A stretch of 64,000 nt of DNA from Desulfovibrio sp. X2 (lineage in GTDB: Bacteria > Desulfobacterota > Desulfovibrionia > Desulfovibrionales > Desulfovibrionaceae): assembly GCF_000422205.1 (NCBI RefSeq), contig NZ_ATHV01000064.1, positions 62,001 through 126,000 on the forward strand, written 5' to 3'. Within the stretch, counting starts at the first letter, position 1, and each line of letters begins with the position of its first letter. Shown one piece after another: positions 55,879 to 64,000 of this stretch. The position numbers were made by a program, and so were the translations under genes. The notes under the pieces are model-generated. The model was not told where the DNA came from and ran no database searches. It saw only the letters and a program-made list of their open reading frames with translations.

Positions 55879-57723
55879 CTAATCTATGATGCCGTGCAGC
55901 GGCCCGCCGGGAGCCGCCAGGGCGTCCACGCGCGCCTCGGCCTTTGGGTCGGGCGTGAGCTCGGGCGCGTGGTAGCTCTTCAGGCGCGCGTCGATGACCA
56001 GCGGCCCCTTGCAGCCCCAGTGCTTGCAATGGGTGGAGGAGGCGCCGCCGTAGATGTCCGTTGCCGGGTCCGAGCGGGTGAAGGTGACCCAGAGGAAGTT
56101 GTCCCAGTCCGCGGCCGTGAAATCCGCGTCGTCGCAGACCACCACCAGGGGAAGGCCGGAAAGGCCCTCCGTGGCGCCCAGCGCCTTGGCCAGGGACTGC
56201 AGCCGCGGATCGTGGCGGTCGCGCCCGGCTGTGTGCGGCGGCCCCTGGAGGACCACGATGCCTGCCGAGAAGACGCGTGCGGCGCCGAAGGGCTCGGGCA
56301 CGGCGAAGCCCTCGGGCAGCCTCGCGGCGAGCTCGCGGCGCGGTTCGCCCGCGGCCGCCACGATGACCTTGGAGCCCTGGTTCAGGCTGATGCCCGAGTA
56401 GTCCAGCGTGTCCATGGTCGTGCGCGTCACGAAGTGCAGGTCGCGCGAAAGGTCGATACGCTCGAGCACGTGGGCCAGGAACTCCGGGATGTTGTGCGCC
56501 GAGAGGAGCCCCGAATCCTCGGCCGCGGCGATGAGCACATACTTGGAGAGCGAGGTCTGCGTGGAGCCGAGCAGCGCCATGGCCTGGGTCAGGAGCTCCT
56601 GGGGCTGGCGCGCCGCGGCATAGGGCACGTAGCGCTCGCTGCCCACGGCCAGGAGCAGCGGGTGCACGCCCGCCGCGTCCACGGCGTGCACCTCGCGCAC
56701 GCCGGTGAAGACGGTGGGGATGAGGGCGCCGGTCAGCTCGTGGATGAACTCGCCGAAGACCGTGTCCTCCTGCGGCGGACGGCCCACGGTGGTGAAGGGC
56801 CAGACCGCGTCCGGGCGGCAGAGCACGCGCTCCACGGTCATCACCGGGAAGTCGTGCGTGAGGCTGTAGTAGCCCAGATGGTCGCCGAAAGGCCCCTCGG
56901 GCGCGGTGCGGTGCGGCTCGATGTAGCCCTGCAGGCAGAAGTCCGCCTCGGCCAGGACCGGCAGCATGCCCGGCCGCTTCACCATGCGCACGCGCCGCCC
57001 TCCGAGCAGACCGGCGAAGAGGATCTCGGGCATGCCCTCGGGCAGGGGCATGACCGCGGCCAGGGTCATGGCCGGGGGACCGCCCACGAAGACGTTCACC
57101 GGCAGCCTCTCCCCCCGGCGGATGGCCGCGGCGTGGTGCGGGCCGATGCCGCGGTGGATCTGGTAGTGCAGCCCCACCTCGCGGCCGGGCTCGAACTCGT
57201 TGCCGTCCAGCTGCACCCGGTACATGCCGAGGTTCGAGCCGCCGTAGCCGGGCCTGTCCGGGTCCTCGGTGTAGACCTGGGGCAGGGTCACGTAGGCCCC
57301 GCCGTCCATGGGCCAGGAGCGCAGCTTCGGCAGGGTGGAGAGATGCGCCTCTCCGGCCATGATCGGGCCGTCGGAGACGTTCTTCGGAAAGACGTGGGAG
57401 AGCGATGCGGGCAGGGAGGCGAGCTGCCAGGGCTTCTTCAGGAGCGGCCAGGGATCGGCCTTGAGGCGCATCAGCCGCTCCACGTTCGCCAGCGTGTCGC
57501 GGAAGATGTGGCGGATGCGCTGACGCGTGCCGAAGAGGTTGCCGACCATGGGGAAGGCGCAGCCCTTGACCTGCTCGAAGAGGATGGCCGGGCCGCCCGC
57601 GCGGTATGCGCGGCGCTGGATGATCCCGGCCTCGAGGTTCGCGTCCACGGGCTCGCGCAGCCGCACCAGCCATCCCTTGGCCTCCAGGTCGCGCAGGCAC
57701 GTCCCGAGGTTCGCGTATCCCAT
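55879..57723 (-). CDS. UbiD-family prenyl-FMN-dependent decarboxylase
   Basis: A 614-residue enzyme. Family landmarks are MYRVQLDGNEFEPGREVGLHYQIHRGIGPHHAAA, VNVFVGGPPAMTLAAVMPLPEGM, EGPFGDHLGYYS (with the catalytic Glu region), and KHWGCKGPLVIDARLKSYH. UbiD enzymes decarboxylate aromatic or unsaturated acids with prenylated FMN. A quinone-pathway role is possible, but there is no UbiX or mqn gene here to support it. ATG 57723 starts the conserved family sequence. Confidence 0.9.
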   Translation of the reverse strand: MGYANLGTCLRDLEAKGWLVRLREPVDANLEAGIIQRRAYRAGGPAILFEQVKGCAFPMVGNLFGTRQRIRHIFRDTLANVERLMRLKADPWPLLKKPWQLASLPASLSHVFPKNVSDGPIMAGEAHLSTLPKLRSWPMDGGAYVTLPQVYTEDPDRPGYGGSNLGMYRVQLDGNEFEPGREVGLHYQIHRGIGPHHAAAIRRGERLPVNVFVGGPPAMTLAAVMPLPEGMPEILFAGLLGGRRVRMVKRPGMLPVLAEADFCLQGYIEPHRTAPEGPFGDHLGYYSLTHDFPVMTVERVLCRPDAVWPFTTVGRPPQEDTVFGEFIHELTGALIPTVFTGVREVHAVDAAGVHPLLLAVGSERYVPYAAARQPQELLTQAMALLGSTQTSLSKYVLIAAAEDSGLLSAHNIPEFLAHVLERIDLSRDLHFVTRTTMDTLDYSGISLNQGSKVIVAAAGEPRRELAARLPEGFAVPEPFGAARVFSAGIVVLQGPPHTAGRDRHDPRLQSLAKALGATEGLSGLPLVVVCDDADFTAADWDNFLWVTFTRSDPATDIYGGASSTHCKHWGCKGPLVIDARLKSYHAPELTPDPKAEARVDALAAPGGPLHGIID

Positions 57724-57797
57724 AGTCCGCCTCCTTTGTCCCTGGTCGGGGAAAAGATGCTGGTAGCAACCTTGCAGGGAGGGGGTCAAGGCGCGGG

Positions 57798-59066
57798 TCA
57801 GGGGGCCGGGATGGCCCTGCGGCGTTCCGGCGGAGCCTTGTCCGGCGGGAAGTAGAGCAGGCGGCCACGGTCGGTGCGCCAATCGTCCGGGTCGATCAGG
57901 GCGATGCCGGAGGCGAGTCCCGGATCGCCGAAGCCCTGGGCCGCGCAGAGGAAGAGGGAGACGAAGGCCTTGGGATCCACCGGGACGATCTCGCTGTAGG
58001 GCCAGGAGGCCGGGTTCCCTGCCCAGGAGGCCACGTAGTCGAAGGCCTCGCGCAGGGAGCGGCCGTCCGGGGTGTGGAAATGCCAGAGATCCACGCCGAC
58101 CGACCGTCCCATGTCCGCGAGGGCGAAGGCCGCCTGCAGGGTGAACAGCGTGTAGCGCAGCGACTTGGTACGGGAAAGCTCCAGGGGAAGGCTCCCGTCC
58201 GGCGCGATCTGCGCGGCCAGGCGTTCGGGCGCGCTCGTGCCGAGCACCCGCCGAGCCACGTCCGTACGCCCGGTGTAGAGGGCCATGGCCGCGACCTGGG
58301 CGTCGTACCACATGCCGTGGTTGTTCGTGGCCTCGGCCTCTTCCCTGCCCAAGGGGCTGTCCAGGAGCCAGTCGAGGAAGGCCGAGAACCAGGCGCGAAG
58401 CCCCGCCTCGTCCTCGGGAGTCCAGAAGGACGACCCGGCCAGCAGGCGCGCCGCGTCCACCACCGGGATGAAGAGGCGCGAGTCGATGATGCCGCTCTTG
58501 GTGCCGCGCGCGCCGCCGGGCACGCCCTGGGCGTAGTCGAAGTCGGGATTCATGCGCGTGGCCGGGTCGAGGAACCAGGCGCGCAGGAGCACGGCCGCGC
58601 GGTCTGCGTAGGCGTCGTTCCCGCCCAGGTACCAGGCCAGGGCCAGGGTGGAGACGGCATAGGACATCCTGCCCAGGCGCGCGGAGTCGTAGCCCTCCCC
58701 CCTGCTCTCGGGATTGGTCTTGCCGTCGCGCACGATCCAGGGCAGCCCGTTGGGCGAGGCGGGATCGGGCCAGCGATAGGGCCCGACGCTCATGTAGTCG
58801 TGCTTGTCGCCGCTCGGCGGGGTCTTCTGCTTGTCCACGACCGAGTACGGTCCGGCGCGCAGCGCCCTGTCCGCGTCCTCGAGCAGCGCCTCGTAGGCCG
58901 CCCGCGGCCCCCGGCCCGCGAGCAGTGCCGCGCGCGCCGCGGCAAGGCTGAGCGGAGGCAGGGAGATCGTCGCGGGCGGCTCGGCCGCAACGCAGAAGGC
59001 CCCGGCGAGCAGGACGAGCAGGACGAGCAGGAAAGATGCGAGAAACGTCGTGGCGAAACGGGGCAT
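57798..59066 (-). CDS. Alginate-lyase-family (PL5-like) secreted protein
   Basis: A 422-residue exported protein with a signal peptide (FLASFLLVLLVLLAGAFCVAA). The alpha/alpha-toroid lyase core shows KHDYMSVGPYRWPDP, GGTKSGIIDSRLFIPVV-like substrate-channel residues and EATNNHGMWYDAQ, where Asn-His form part of the PL5 active site. It may cut uronate-rich polysaccharide outside the cell. GGAGAACAG precedes ATG 59066. It ends close to the UbiD gene start, but a shared role is not evident. Confidence 0.82.
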   Translation of the reverse strand: MPRFATTFLASFLLVLLVLLAGAFCVAAEPPATISLPPLSLAAARAALLAGRGPRAAYEALLEDADRALRAGPYSVVDKQKTPPSGDKHDYMSVGPYRWPDPASPNGLPWIVRDGKTNPESRGEGYDSARLGRMSYAVSTLALAWYLGGNDAYADRAAVLLRAWFLDPATRMNPDFDYAQGVPGGARGTKSGIIDSRLFIPVVDAARLLAGSSFWTPEDEAGLRAWFSAFLDWLLDSPLGREEAEATNNHGMWYDAQVAAMALYTGRTDVARRVLGTSAPERLAAQIAPDGSLPLELSRTKSLRYTLFTLQAAFALADMGRSVGVDLWHFHTPDGRSLREAFDYVASWAGNPASWPYSEIVPVDPKAFVSLFLCAAQGFGDPGLASGIALIDPDDWRTDRGRLLYFPPDKAPPERRRAIPAP

Positions 59067-59246
59067 TTCTGTTCTCCGGGCGCGAACGGGCGGCAGGGCC
59101 GATTTGCATGTGTACACCGCCCGGGCGCGGAGTGGAATCCCGGTTCGGCCGTTTTCATACCATCGTGCGTTGCTTTTGTCCCGGCCGTGGGCTATCCGTA
59201 CAGGCTGCACGGCGCGCGCAGTGCGCCGATCGAGCCCGAGGCCATG

Positions 59247-59705
59247 ATGAAACTCTCCACGAAAAGCCGCTACGGCACGCGCCTGCTGCTGGACATCGCC
59301 CTGCACGGGGACGACGGCCCGGTGCGCATCCAGGACACGGCCGCGCGCCAGGACATCTCGGTGAAGTACCTGGAACGCATCGCCCAGATCCTGCGCAAGG
59401 GCGGTTTTCTCAAGAGCCGCCGCGGCAAGAAGGGCGGCCACGCCCTGGCCATGCCGCTCGAGGGGATCACGGTCGGTGCGGTGGTCAGGCTGCTCGAGGG
59501 CGACAGCCTCCTGGTGGAGTGCTCGGGCGCCTCGCCGAGCTGCACCATGGCCGAGACCTGCGTCACGCGCCTCGTCTGGCTGGAGGCGAGCCAGGCCATG
59601 TTCGAGCGCCTTGACTCCATCACCTTCGCCGATCTCGTGGCGCGCGGCAGGGACATGGCCTCCTGCGGGATGCCCCAGGACGCACTCCTCCCGGACCGAT
59701 CCTGA
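59247..59705 (+). CDS. Rrf2-family regulator with three-Cys motif
   Basis: A 152-residue winged-helix regulator. KLSTKSRYGTRLLLDIALH starts the family sequence, and ISVKYLERIAQILRKGGFLKSRRGKKGG is the recognition region. VECSGASPSCTMAETCV gives C-x6-C-x5-C, the place where IscR-type members bind an iron-sulfur cluster, so Fe-S or redox sensing is likely. ATG 59247 is preferred over 59244 because GAGG lies 5 nt before it. It is divergent from the alginate-lyase gene. Confidence 0.9.
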   Translation: MKLSTKSRYGTRLLLDIALHGDDGPVRIQDTAARQDISVKYLERIAQILRKGGFLKSRRGKKGGHALAMPLEGITVGAVVRLLEGDSLLVECSGASPSCTMAETCVTRLVWLEASQAMFERLDSITFADLVARGRDMASCGMPQDALLPDRS

Positions 59706-59940
59706 CGCACCCCCGGCAGGGTCCGGCCATCTCCTCGACCCGCTTCCAGATCGCACCAACAATACCCAATGATTCCAGGTGATAGGCCTGCCGTACGCCA
59801 GAATCCGCTTGCCTTTGGGCCTGCAACATGTGATGAATATCTATGAGTCGTCGGGCAGGCATCGACTATCACATAGGCCTGTGCGGCGGCCGGACAACGT
59901 GCGAAGTTTCATCCGGCACGAAAAAACGGAGGTGATGGAT

Positions 59941-60297
59941 ATGGCGAAAAAGGTTCTGATCATTGACGACGACCCGAGCATCGTGAGCTATCTCCAGGAT
60001 ATTCTGCAGGACGCCGGCTACGCCACGGCCGTTGCCACCAACGGTCTGGAGGCCATGGACAAGCTCGAGAGCGAGAAGCCGGACCTCATCACCCTGGATA
60101 TCGAGATGCCCGAGATGTCCGGCCCCAAGTTCAACCGCGCCCTGACCAAGGACGGCAAGGCCAAGGGCGTGCCCATCATCGTGGTCACCGGCCACATGGG
60201 CCTCAAGTACACCATCCCCAACGCCGTCGCCGAGTTCGACAAGCCCTTCGACAAGGACGTGCTGGTCGGCAAGGTCCGCGAGATCATCGGCAAGTAG
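59941..60297 (+). CDS. Single-domain response regulator
   Basis: A 118-residue receiver (VLIIDDDPS, Asp in LITLDIEMPEMSG, Thr in IIVVTGH, Lys in FDKPFDK). It has no output domain, as in CheY or DivK. GGAGG at 59928-59932 fits ATG 59941 rather than the ATG 6 nt earlier. It stands alone with its own terminator, so its kinase is elsewhere. Confidence 0.92.
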   Translation: MAKKVLIIDDDPSIVSYLQDILQDAGYATAVATNGLEAMDKLESEKPDLITLDIEMPEMSGPKFNRALTKDGKAKGVPIIVVTGHMGLKYTIPNAVAEFDKPFDKDVLVGKVREIIGK

Positions 60298-60357
60298 CCG
60301 CAGGCCTCGCGACCGGGCTGCACAGCCGGACTTCACGAGACTTCATATCAGATGCGA

Positions 60358-60393
60358 GCGGGGCGGCCCTTCGGCCGCCCCGTCCCGTTTTTG
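60358..60393 (+). terminator. Intrinsic terminator of the receiver gene
   Basis: GGGGCGGCC (60360-60368) pairs with GGCCGCCCC (60373-60381) around CTTC and is followed by GTTTTT. Confidence 0.85.
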
Positions 60394-60450
60394 CCGCTGC
60401 GCGCGGCACCGCCCTCCCCTTCCGCACGGCGGACCGCCGGACCGCCTTCC

Positions 60451-63400
60451 CTAGCCCGACAGTCCCTCGAAGATGCGCTCGCCTTCGCCGCCCTCGCCCG
60501 TGCCGTTGTCCTTCGGCTGGATCTGGGCCATGTGCTCCACGGCATCGAGGTAGCTGTTCCAGTAGGCCAGGTAGAAGGCCAAGGCGCGGGAGAAGTCCCG
60601 GCCCACGAGGCCGTCCAGGAAGAGCTGGCTTATCTCGCGTTCGCGGAAGAGGACCATGTGCGAGAGCAGGAAGACGCGCCGCTCCTCGCGCGTCATGCGG
60701 CGCATGAGCCTTTTCAGGACCACGCGGGCGCGCGGCTGGTACATCCAGAAGTAGAGCAGGTCCAGGGCGTTGACGATGGCGATCTGCACCAGGTCGCCGC
60801 GCTCGAAGCCCACGGTGCGGAAGAACTCCTTGTCAGACTCGAGGAGCGCGGAGACGTCCTCCAGGGGATAGAGCAGCTCGAGCCGGGCGTAGAGGTCGAA
60901 GACCTGGTGCAGCTTGACCTCGTAGTCGAGGAACCGCATGCGCAAGAACTCCATCTTGTCGACCACGCCCTCGAGAATCCCGGCCACGGTGTCCGAGGCC
61001 AGCTTGGAGATGATTGCGGCGCACTTCTGCAGGATGAGGTCCACGCCCGGCACGCCCGCCATCAGCAGCAGATAGCCGAAGGCGTCGTTGAAGAGCAGCG
61101 AGAGCGGGATGGCGAACAGGCTGCGGAAGAGGTTGCCGATGATCGCGGTGCGCGGGAAGCCGCGCAGGTAGTTGTGTCCCGCCAGATACAGGCCGTTGAC
61201 CAGCGAGACCACGGTGTAGAGCAGCAGCGCGTTCGAGCTCACGGTCACGCCCATGCCCCGCTGCAAAAGCTCGACCTTCACCAGGTATTCGAGCAGCGGC
61301 ACGGAAAGCCCGGTGTAGAGCAGCGAATCCGCCAGCCTGTTCCAGCTCACGAGGCTGCTCCAGTGCACCAGGGAGGAGCGGTGGACGCCGCCGCAGCCGA
61401 GCACGGACTGGATGATGTTGCGCACTCCGGTGATGGCGAACCAGATGGGCGCCCCGAACCAGGCCAGCACCCACCAGCTCTGGCCCAGGTAGAAGGTCAG
61501 GAAGGCGGGAATGAAGCCGAGCAGGATCTTCAGGGTGATGACGAGCCGCGTGTTCATGTAGCTCAGGGGCACGCGGCGGCGGTCCTCCGTGCGGGGGAGC
61601 GCCGGGGTGCCCGAGGGGGCCGCCGCATCGTCCGGAGCCCGGCTGGGCGCTCCCGCCTCCCGGCCGTCGAGCGAGAAGCCGTGCCCCTCTTCCTGGACTC
61701 CGCCCACGGTACAGATGTTTCCGCCCTCGGCCGCGATGCGGTAGTCCGAGAGCACCCAGTCCGCGCGGCGCGCGAAACCGAGGGGCCGAAGCCCCGGGAT
61801 GCGGCGCAGGAGCCCGAGCCAGGCGTCCATGCCCCGGCCGGAGGCGTGCTTGGGCAGATAGGTCTCCCGCCGCAGGGCCTGCACGCTGATGGGCAGGCTG
61901 CACAGCGCAGGGTTGTCCCTGGTCAGTCGCGACTGCACCCAGCGCGGCAGCGTCTCCTTGACCACCAGTCCCATGCCGGGCACGCGGCCGGACTGGCCGG
62001 TGGAGTCGGAACCGATGCACGAGCGCAGGTGCTTGTCGCTGTAGAAGGACTGCAGGGTGGGGATGTCGTAGAGGATGTCCACGAGCGCGGCACGGCGCGC
62101 GGCGCAGGCCTCGTCGTCCCCGGCGCACGAGAGGTCGTCGACGATGGCCATGATCAGGCGCTTGAGGCGGATGACGTTGCCGGTGTTCAGGGCGTCCTGC
62201 AGTTCCAGGATGCGTTCCGCGTCCAGTTCTCGGCCCAGGCTCTTGTTCTTGAGGTTCAGTATCTCCAGATGGGTGACGCCGCCCCCGCACGAATAGAGCA
62301 GCTCGAGCACGTCCTCGGCGCGCAGATAGGAGAGATTCAGCACCACGTTGGCCTTGGGGGGCAGCTCGCGCAGCCGCTCGAGCAGCCTGGGCGCGGGCAG
62401 GGTGAGCAGCGAGGGAACGTGCTCGCCCTCGGACGCCATGTCCGGAGCGGGCGAGAGGGAGGACTCGCCCCTGCGCAGATGGCGCTCGATGATCTCGTAG
62501 ACCCCGAGGTGGTTCATGCGGCCGACCAGGGCCTCGATGCGCGCGGCCTCCTCGGGCGTGGCGCCCGCGTGCCGCTCGCGCAGCTCGGCCACGCGGCGCC
62601 GCATCAGCGGCAGCATGCGCTCCAGGATGCAGCGGCCGAGATGGTGGATGGAGACCTGCCCGGCGCCCACGAAGGCCCTGAACTCGGCCTCGCTCAAGGG
62701 CGGCAGGTCGATGCCGAGCTCTTCGGACAGGACGTTGCGGTCCTCGTCGTTGAAGCGCGCGAGCAGCCGCAGCACGTAGGCCTCGTGGTAGCGGCCGACC
62801 TCACGGCCCTCCTCCATGAGTTCCTGCACGGCGGGCAGGCCGAGAAAGTCGATGAAGCCCCTGGAGTTGCCGAAGCCGCGCGGCACCCAGATGAGCTTGG
62901 CGAACTTGTCGCGCAGGCGCACGTAGAACTCGATGCCCACGCGCACCTCGATGCCCATGATCTCGGCCGCGGCCAGGAGCTCCTTGGCCGCCTCCACGGG
63001 AACGTGGCTGTAGTAGATGACCGTGAGCGAACGCAGCCCCTTGATCCAGGCGTCCATGACCAGGTGCGTGGCGGACTTGCGGCCCTTGGTGTTCACGTCG
63101 TGGACGTGGTCGTCGAAGGAGACCTGGTTCCACTCCTCGGGCATCTCGATGAGATGGTACCTGCGCAGCTGTGCGCGCACGTCGCGCGGGCGTCCGGAGG
63201 TCACGAGGCGGAAGTCGCGGGCGAGCATGAGCTGCGTGGCCAGATCCTCGCCGCGGCTGCGGATGAGGTTCTTCATGATCTCGACCAGCACGCGCGCCGC
63301 GTTGACGCGCAGGCTGCCCCGCGAGGTGTAGAGCACCTCGTCGCGCAGCATGCGCAGGGCGCTCAGCCGGTCCTCGGCCTTGCCTATCTCGAGCGAGCCC

Positions 63401-63648
63401 AGGAGGTGGGCCACGGCGTGCGCGATGCGCAGCGCGCGCTGCGCGGCCATCTCCTTGATGCCGTGGGGGTGCATGTAGGGCGCCAGCCGCCGCCGCTGCC
63501 CCGGGATGTCCTCGCGCAGGACGACGTCCTGCACTATCCGCAGCAGTTCGTGGTCGCGCCTGTCGAAAAGCAGCGGGGAGACGCGGCCGGAGTGCGGCCG
63601 GGGGTCACGCTGCACGGCTGCGGCGCCGCCTGGTTCTCTTGTCATCAT
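60451..63648 (-). CDS. Large protein of unknown family: PHP-like N-terminus, membrane C-terminus
   Basis: A 1065-residue protein I cannot place. Residues about 175-265 resemble a PHP metal-dependent phosphoesterase: DDHVHDVNTKG (D-x-H-x-H), then LTVIYYSHVP and GIEVRVGIEF with its Glu. About 440-500 has a regular strand-helix pattern (NVVLNLSYLRAEDVLELLYS). From about 700 to 950 there are some six membrane helices (VITLKILLGFIPAFLTFYLG; SNALLLYTVVSLVNGLYLAG). The last 110 residues are soluble and helical. It is monocistronic, divergent from the lactonase-like gene. A membrane phosphoesterase is one reading. Confidence 0.75.
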   Translation of the reverse strand: MMTREPGGAAAVQRDPRPHSGRVSPLLFDRRDHELLRIVQDVVLREDIPGQRRRLAPYMHPHGIKEMAAQRALRIAHAVAHLLGSLEIGKAEDRLSALRMLRDEVLYTSRGSLRVNAARVLVEIMKNLIRSRGEDLATQLMLARDFRLVTSGRPRDVRAQLRRYHLIEMPEEWNQVSFDDHVHDVNTKGRKSATHLVMDAWIKGLRSLTVIYYSHVPVEAAKELLAAAEIMGIEVRVGIEFYVRLRDKFAKLIWVPRGFGNSRGFIDFLGLPAVQELMEEGREVGRYHEAYVLRLLARFNDEDRNVLSEELGIDLPPLSEAEFRAFVGAGQVSIHHLGRCILERMLPLMRRRVAELRERHAGATPEEAARIEALVGRMNHLGVYEIIERHLRRGESSLSPAPDMASEGEHVPSLLTLPAPRLLERLRELPPKANVVLNLSYLRAEDVLELLYSCGGGVTHLEILNLKNKSLGRELDAERILELQDALNTGNVIRLKRLIMAIVDDLSCAGDDEACAARRAALVDILYDIPTLQSFYSDKHLRSCIGSDSTGQSGRVPGMGLVVKETLPRWVQSRLTRDNPALCSLPISVQALRRETYLPKHASGRGMDAWLGLLRRIPGLRPLGFARRADWVLSDYRIAAEGGNICTVGGVQEEGHGFSLDGREAGAPSRAPDDAAAPSGTPALPRTEDRRRVPLSYMNTRLVITLKILLGFIPAFLTFYLGQSWWVLAWFGAPIWFAITGVRNIIQSVLGCGGVHRSSLVHWSSLVSWNRLADSLLYTGLSVPLLEYLVKVELLQRGMGVTVSSNALLLYTVVSLVNGLYLAGHNYLRGFPRTAIIGNLFRSLFAIPLSLLFNDAFGYLLLMAGVPGVDLILQKCAAIISKLASDTVAGILEGVVDKMEFLRMRFLDYEVKLHQVFDLYARLELLYPLEDVSALLESDKEFFRTVGFERGDLVQIAIVNALDLLYFWMYQPRARVVLKRLMRRMTREERRVFLLSHMVLFREREISQLFLDGLVGRDFSRALAFYLAYWNSYLDAVEHMAQIQPKDNGTGEGGEGERIFEGLSG

Positions 63649-63786
63649 CGCGGTCCGGCACTATATCCTTTAACATGGCAGCCGAGGAGCACGGATGCGG
63701 ACCTCCGCCGTCCGTGCCGGGCGTAACCTTTTCGTAACATTCGCGCCCATTAATTCACAATCAAAAAACACACCGGAAGTCGGCGC

Positions 63787-64000
63787 ATGAACACCTACGT
63801 GATCCACCCCATCGTCATGGGCAGCAAGCTGTTCGACCAGGGCATGATGACCTACCAGCACGGATACGGCAGGCCGTTCGCCATCCCCATCTATGCCTGG
63901 TACCTCGAGGGCGGGGACAAGCGCGTGCTCGTGGACACGGGCGAGATGCAGCCCATCCGCTCCGAGGACCGGGAGCGGGCCGTGGGCGGCCGCATCTACA
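63787..64000 (+). CDS. Metallo-beta-lactamase-fold protein, N-terminal part (cut by window edge)
   Basis: The first 71 residues are visible. YVIHPIVMGSKLFDQG, FAIPIYAWYLEGGDKRVLVDTGEM is the opening of the N-acyl-homoserine-lactonase-like MBL group; the H-x-H-x-D-H zinc motif lies beyond the window. GGAAG precedes ATG 63787. Lactonase activity cannot be claimed from this fragment. Confidence 0.7.
   Translation, partial: MNTYVIHPIVMGSKLFDQGMMTYQHGYGRPFAIPIYAWYLEGGDKRVLVDTGEMQPIRSEDRERAVGGRIY

Overview
The window reads as chromosome of a GC-rich anaerobic deltaproteobacterium, most likely a sulfate reducer of the Desulfovibrionaceae. The main reason is a complete eight-gene membrane-bound hydrogenase operon (43025-51375) whose order matches the CooMKLXUH-HypA-CooF operon I know from Desulfovibrio vulgaris. 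Supporting signs are several PAS-type two-component systems, two TauE/SafE sulfur-type permeases, and almost uniformly high GC in coding DNA. No species can be named from sequence alone.

Layout. 1-940: start of a membrane PAS sensor that runs off the left edge. 1150-8564: a multidrug-efflux operon (cytidylate-kinase-like protein, TetR regulator, TolC-type lipoprotein, EmrA-type adaptor, two EmrB-type pumps) behind a promoter with a perfect 14-bp palindrome. 8675-10128: an AT-richer accessory gene (DUF6884-like plus GIY-YIG-like) next to tRNA-Leu. 10302-15785: a DUF554 protein, a hairpin-rich repeat element, a FadR-type regulator with a flavin 2-hydroxyacid dehydrogenase and a TauE permease, an OsmC protein and an ornithine-cyclodeaminase relative. 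15883-23488 (minus strand): isocitrate dehydrogenase, NlpC/P60 lipoprotein, CocE-like hydrolase, cyclophilin, diguanylate cyclase, BipA GTPase, RRM protein. 24041-29699 (minus): a compact set of two receiver proteins, a TauE permease, a two-helix membrane protein and a large PEP/pyruvate-domain protein whose catalytic motifs are degenerate. 30015-31215: a small orphan ORF, then a 294-bp tandem repeat carrying three 121-nt hairpins whose stems differ by compensatory changes. 31207-41934: an NtrC-type regulator and its kinase, a YnjDBC-type ABC transporter, and two overlapping PAS kinases. 42052-42609: an orphan Cys-rich gene. 43025-51375: the hydrogenase. 51988-54837: tRNA-Asp, tRNA-Val, an atypical phosphotransferase, a DUF1786 protein, CsaA. 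54939-64000: a lipase-like hydrolase, UbiD-type decarboxylase, alginate-lyase-family protein, Rrf2 regulator, single-domain receiver, a 1065-residue unknown protein with a PHP-like motif and membrane segments, and the start of a metallo-beta-lactamase-fold protein.

How it works together. The hydrogenase operon should encode an energy-converting group 4 [NiFe] complex: CooF/CooX/CooL carry electrons to the Ni site of CooH, and CooK plus the double-antiporter subunit CooM couple this to ion movement. No CO dehydrogenase (CooS) lies in the window. The efflux operon looks self-regulated by its TetR protein. The strongest unexplained signals are the covarying hairpin array at 30507-31215, the second hairpin element at 10985-11282, the PHP-like membrane protein at 60451-63648, the RR/RR/TauE/pseudo-PEP-synthase cassette, and the accessory gene beside tRNA-Leu. 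All functional names rest on motif recognition and gene context; no database search was possible.
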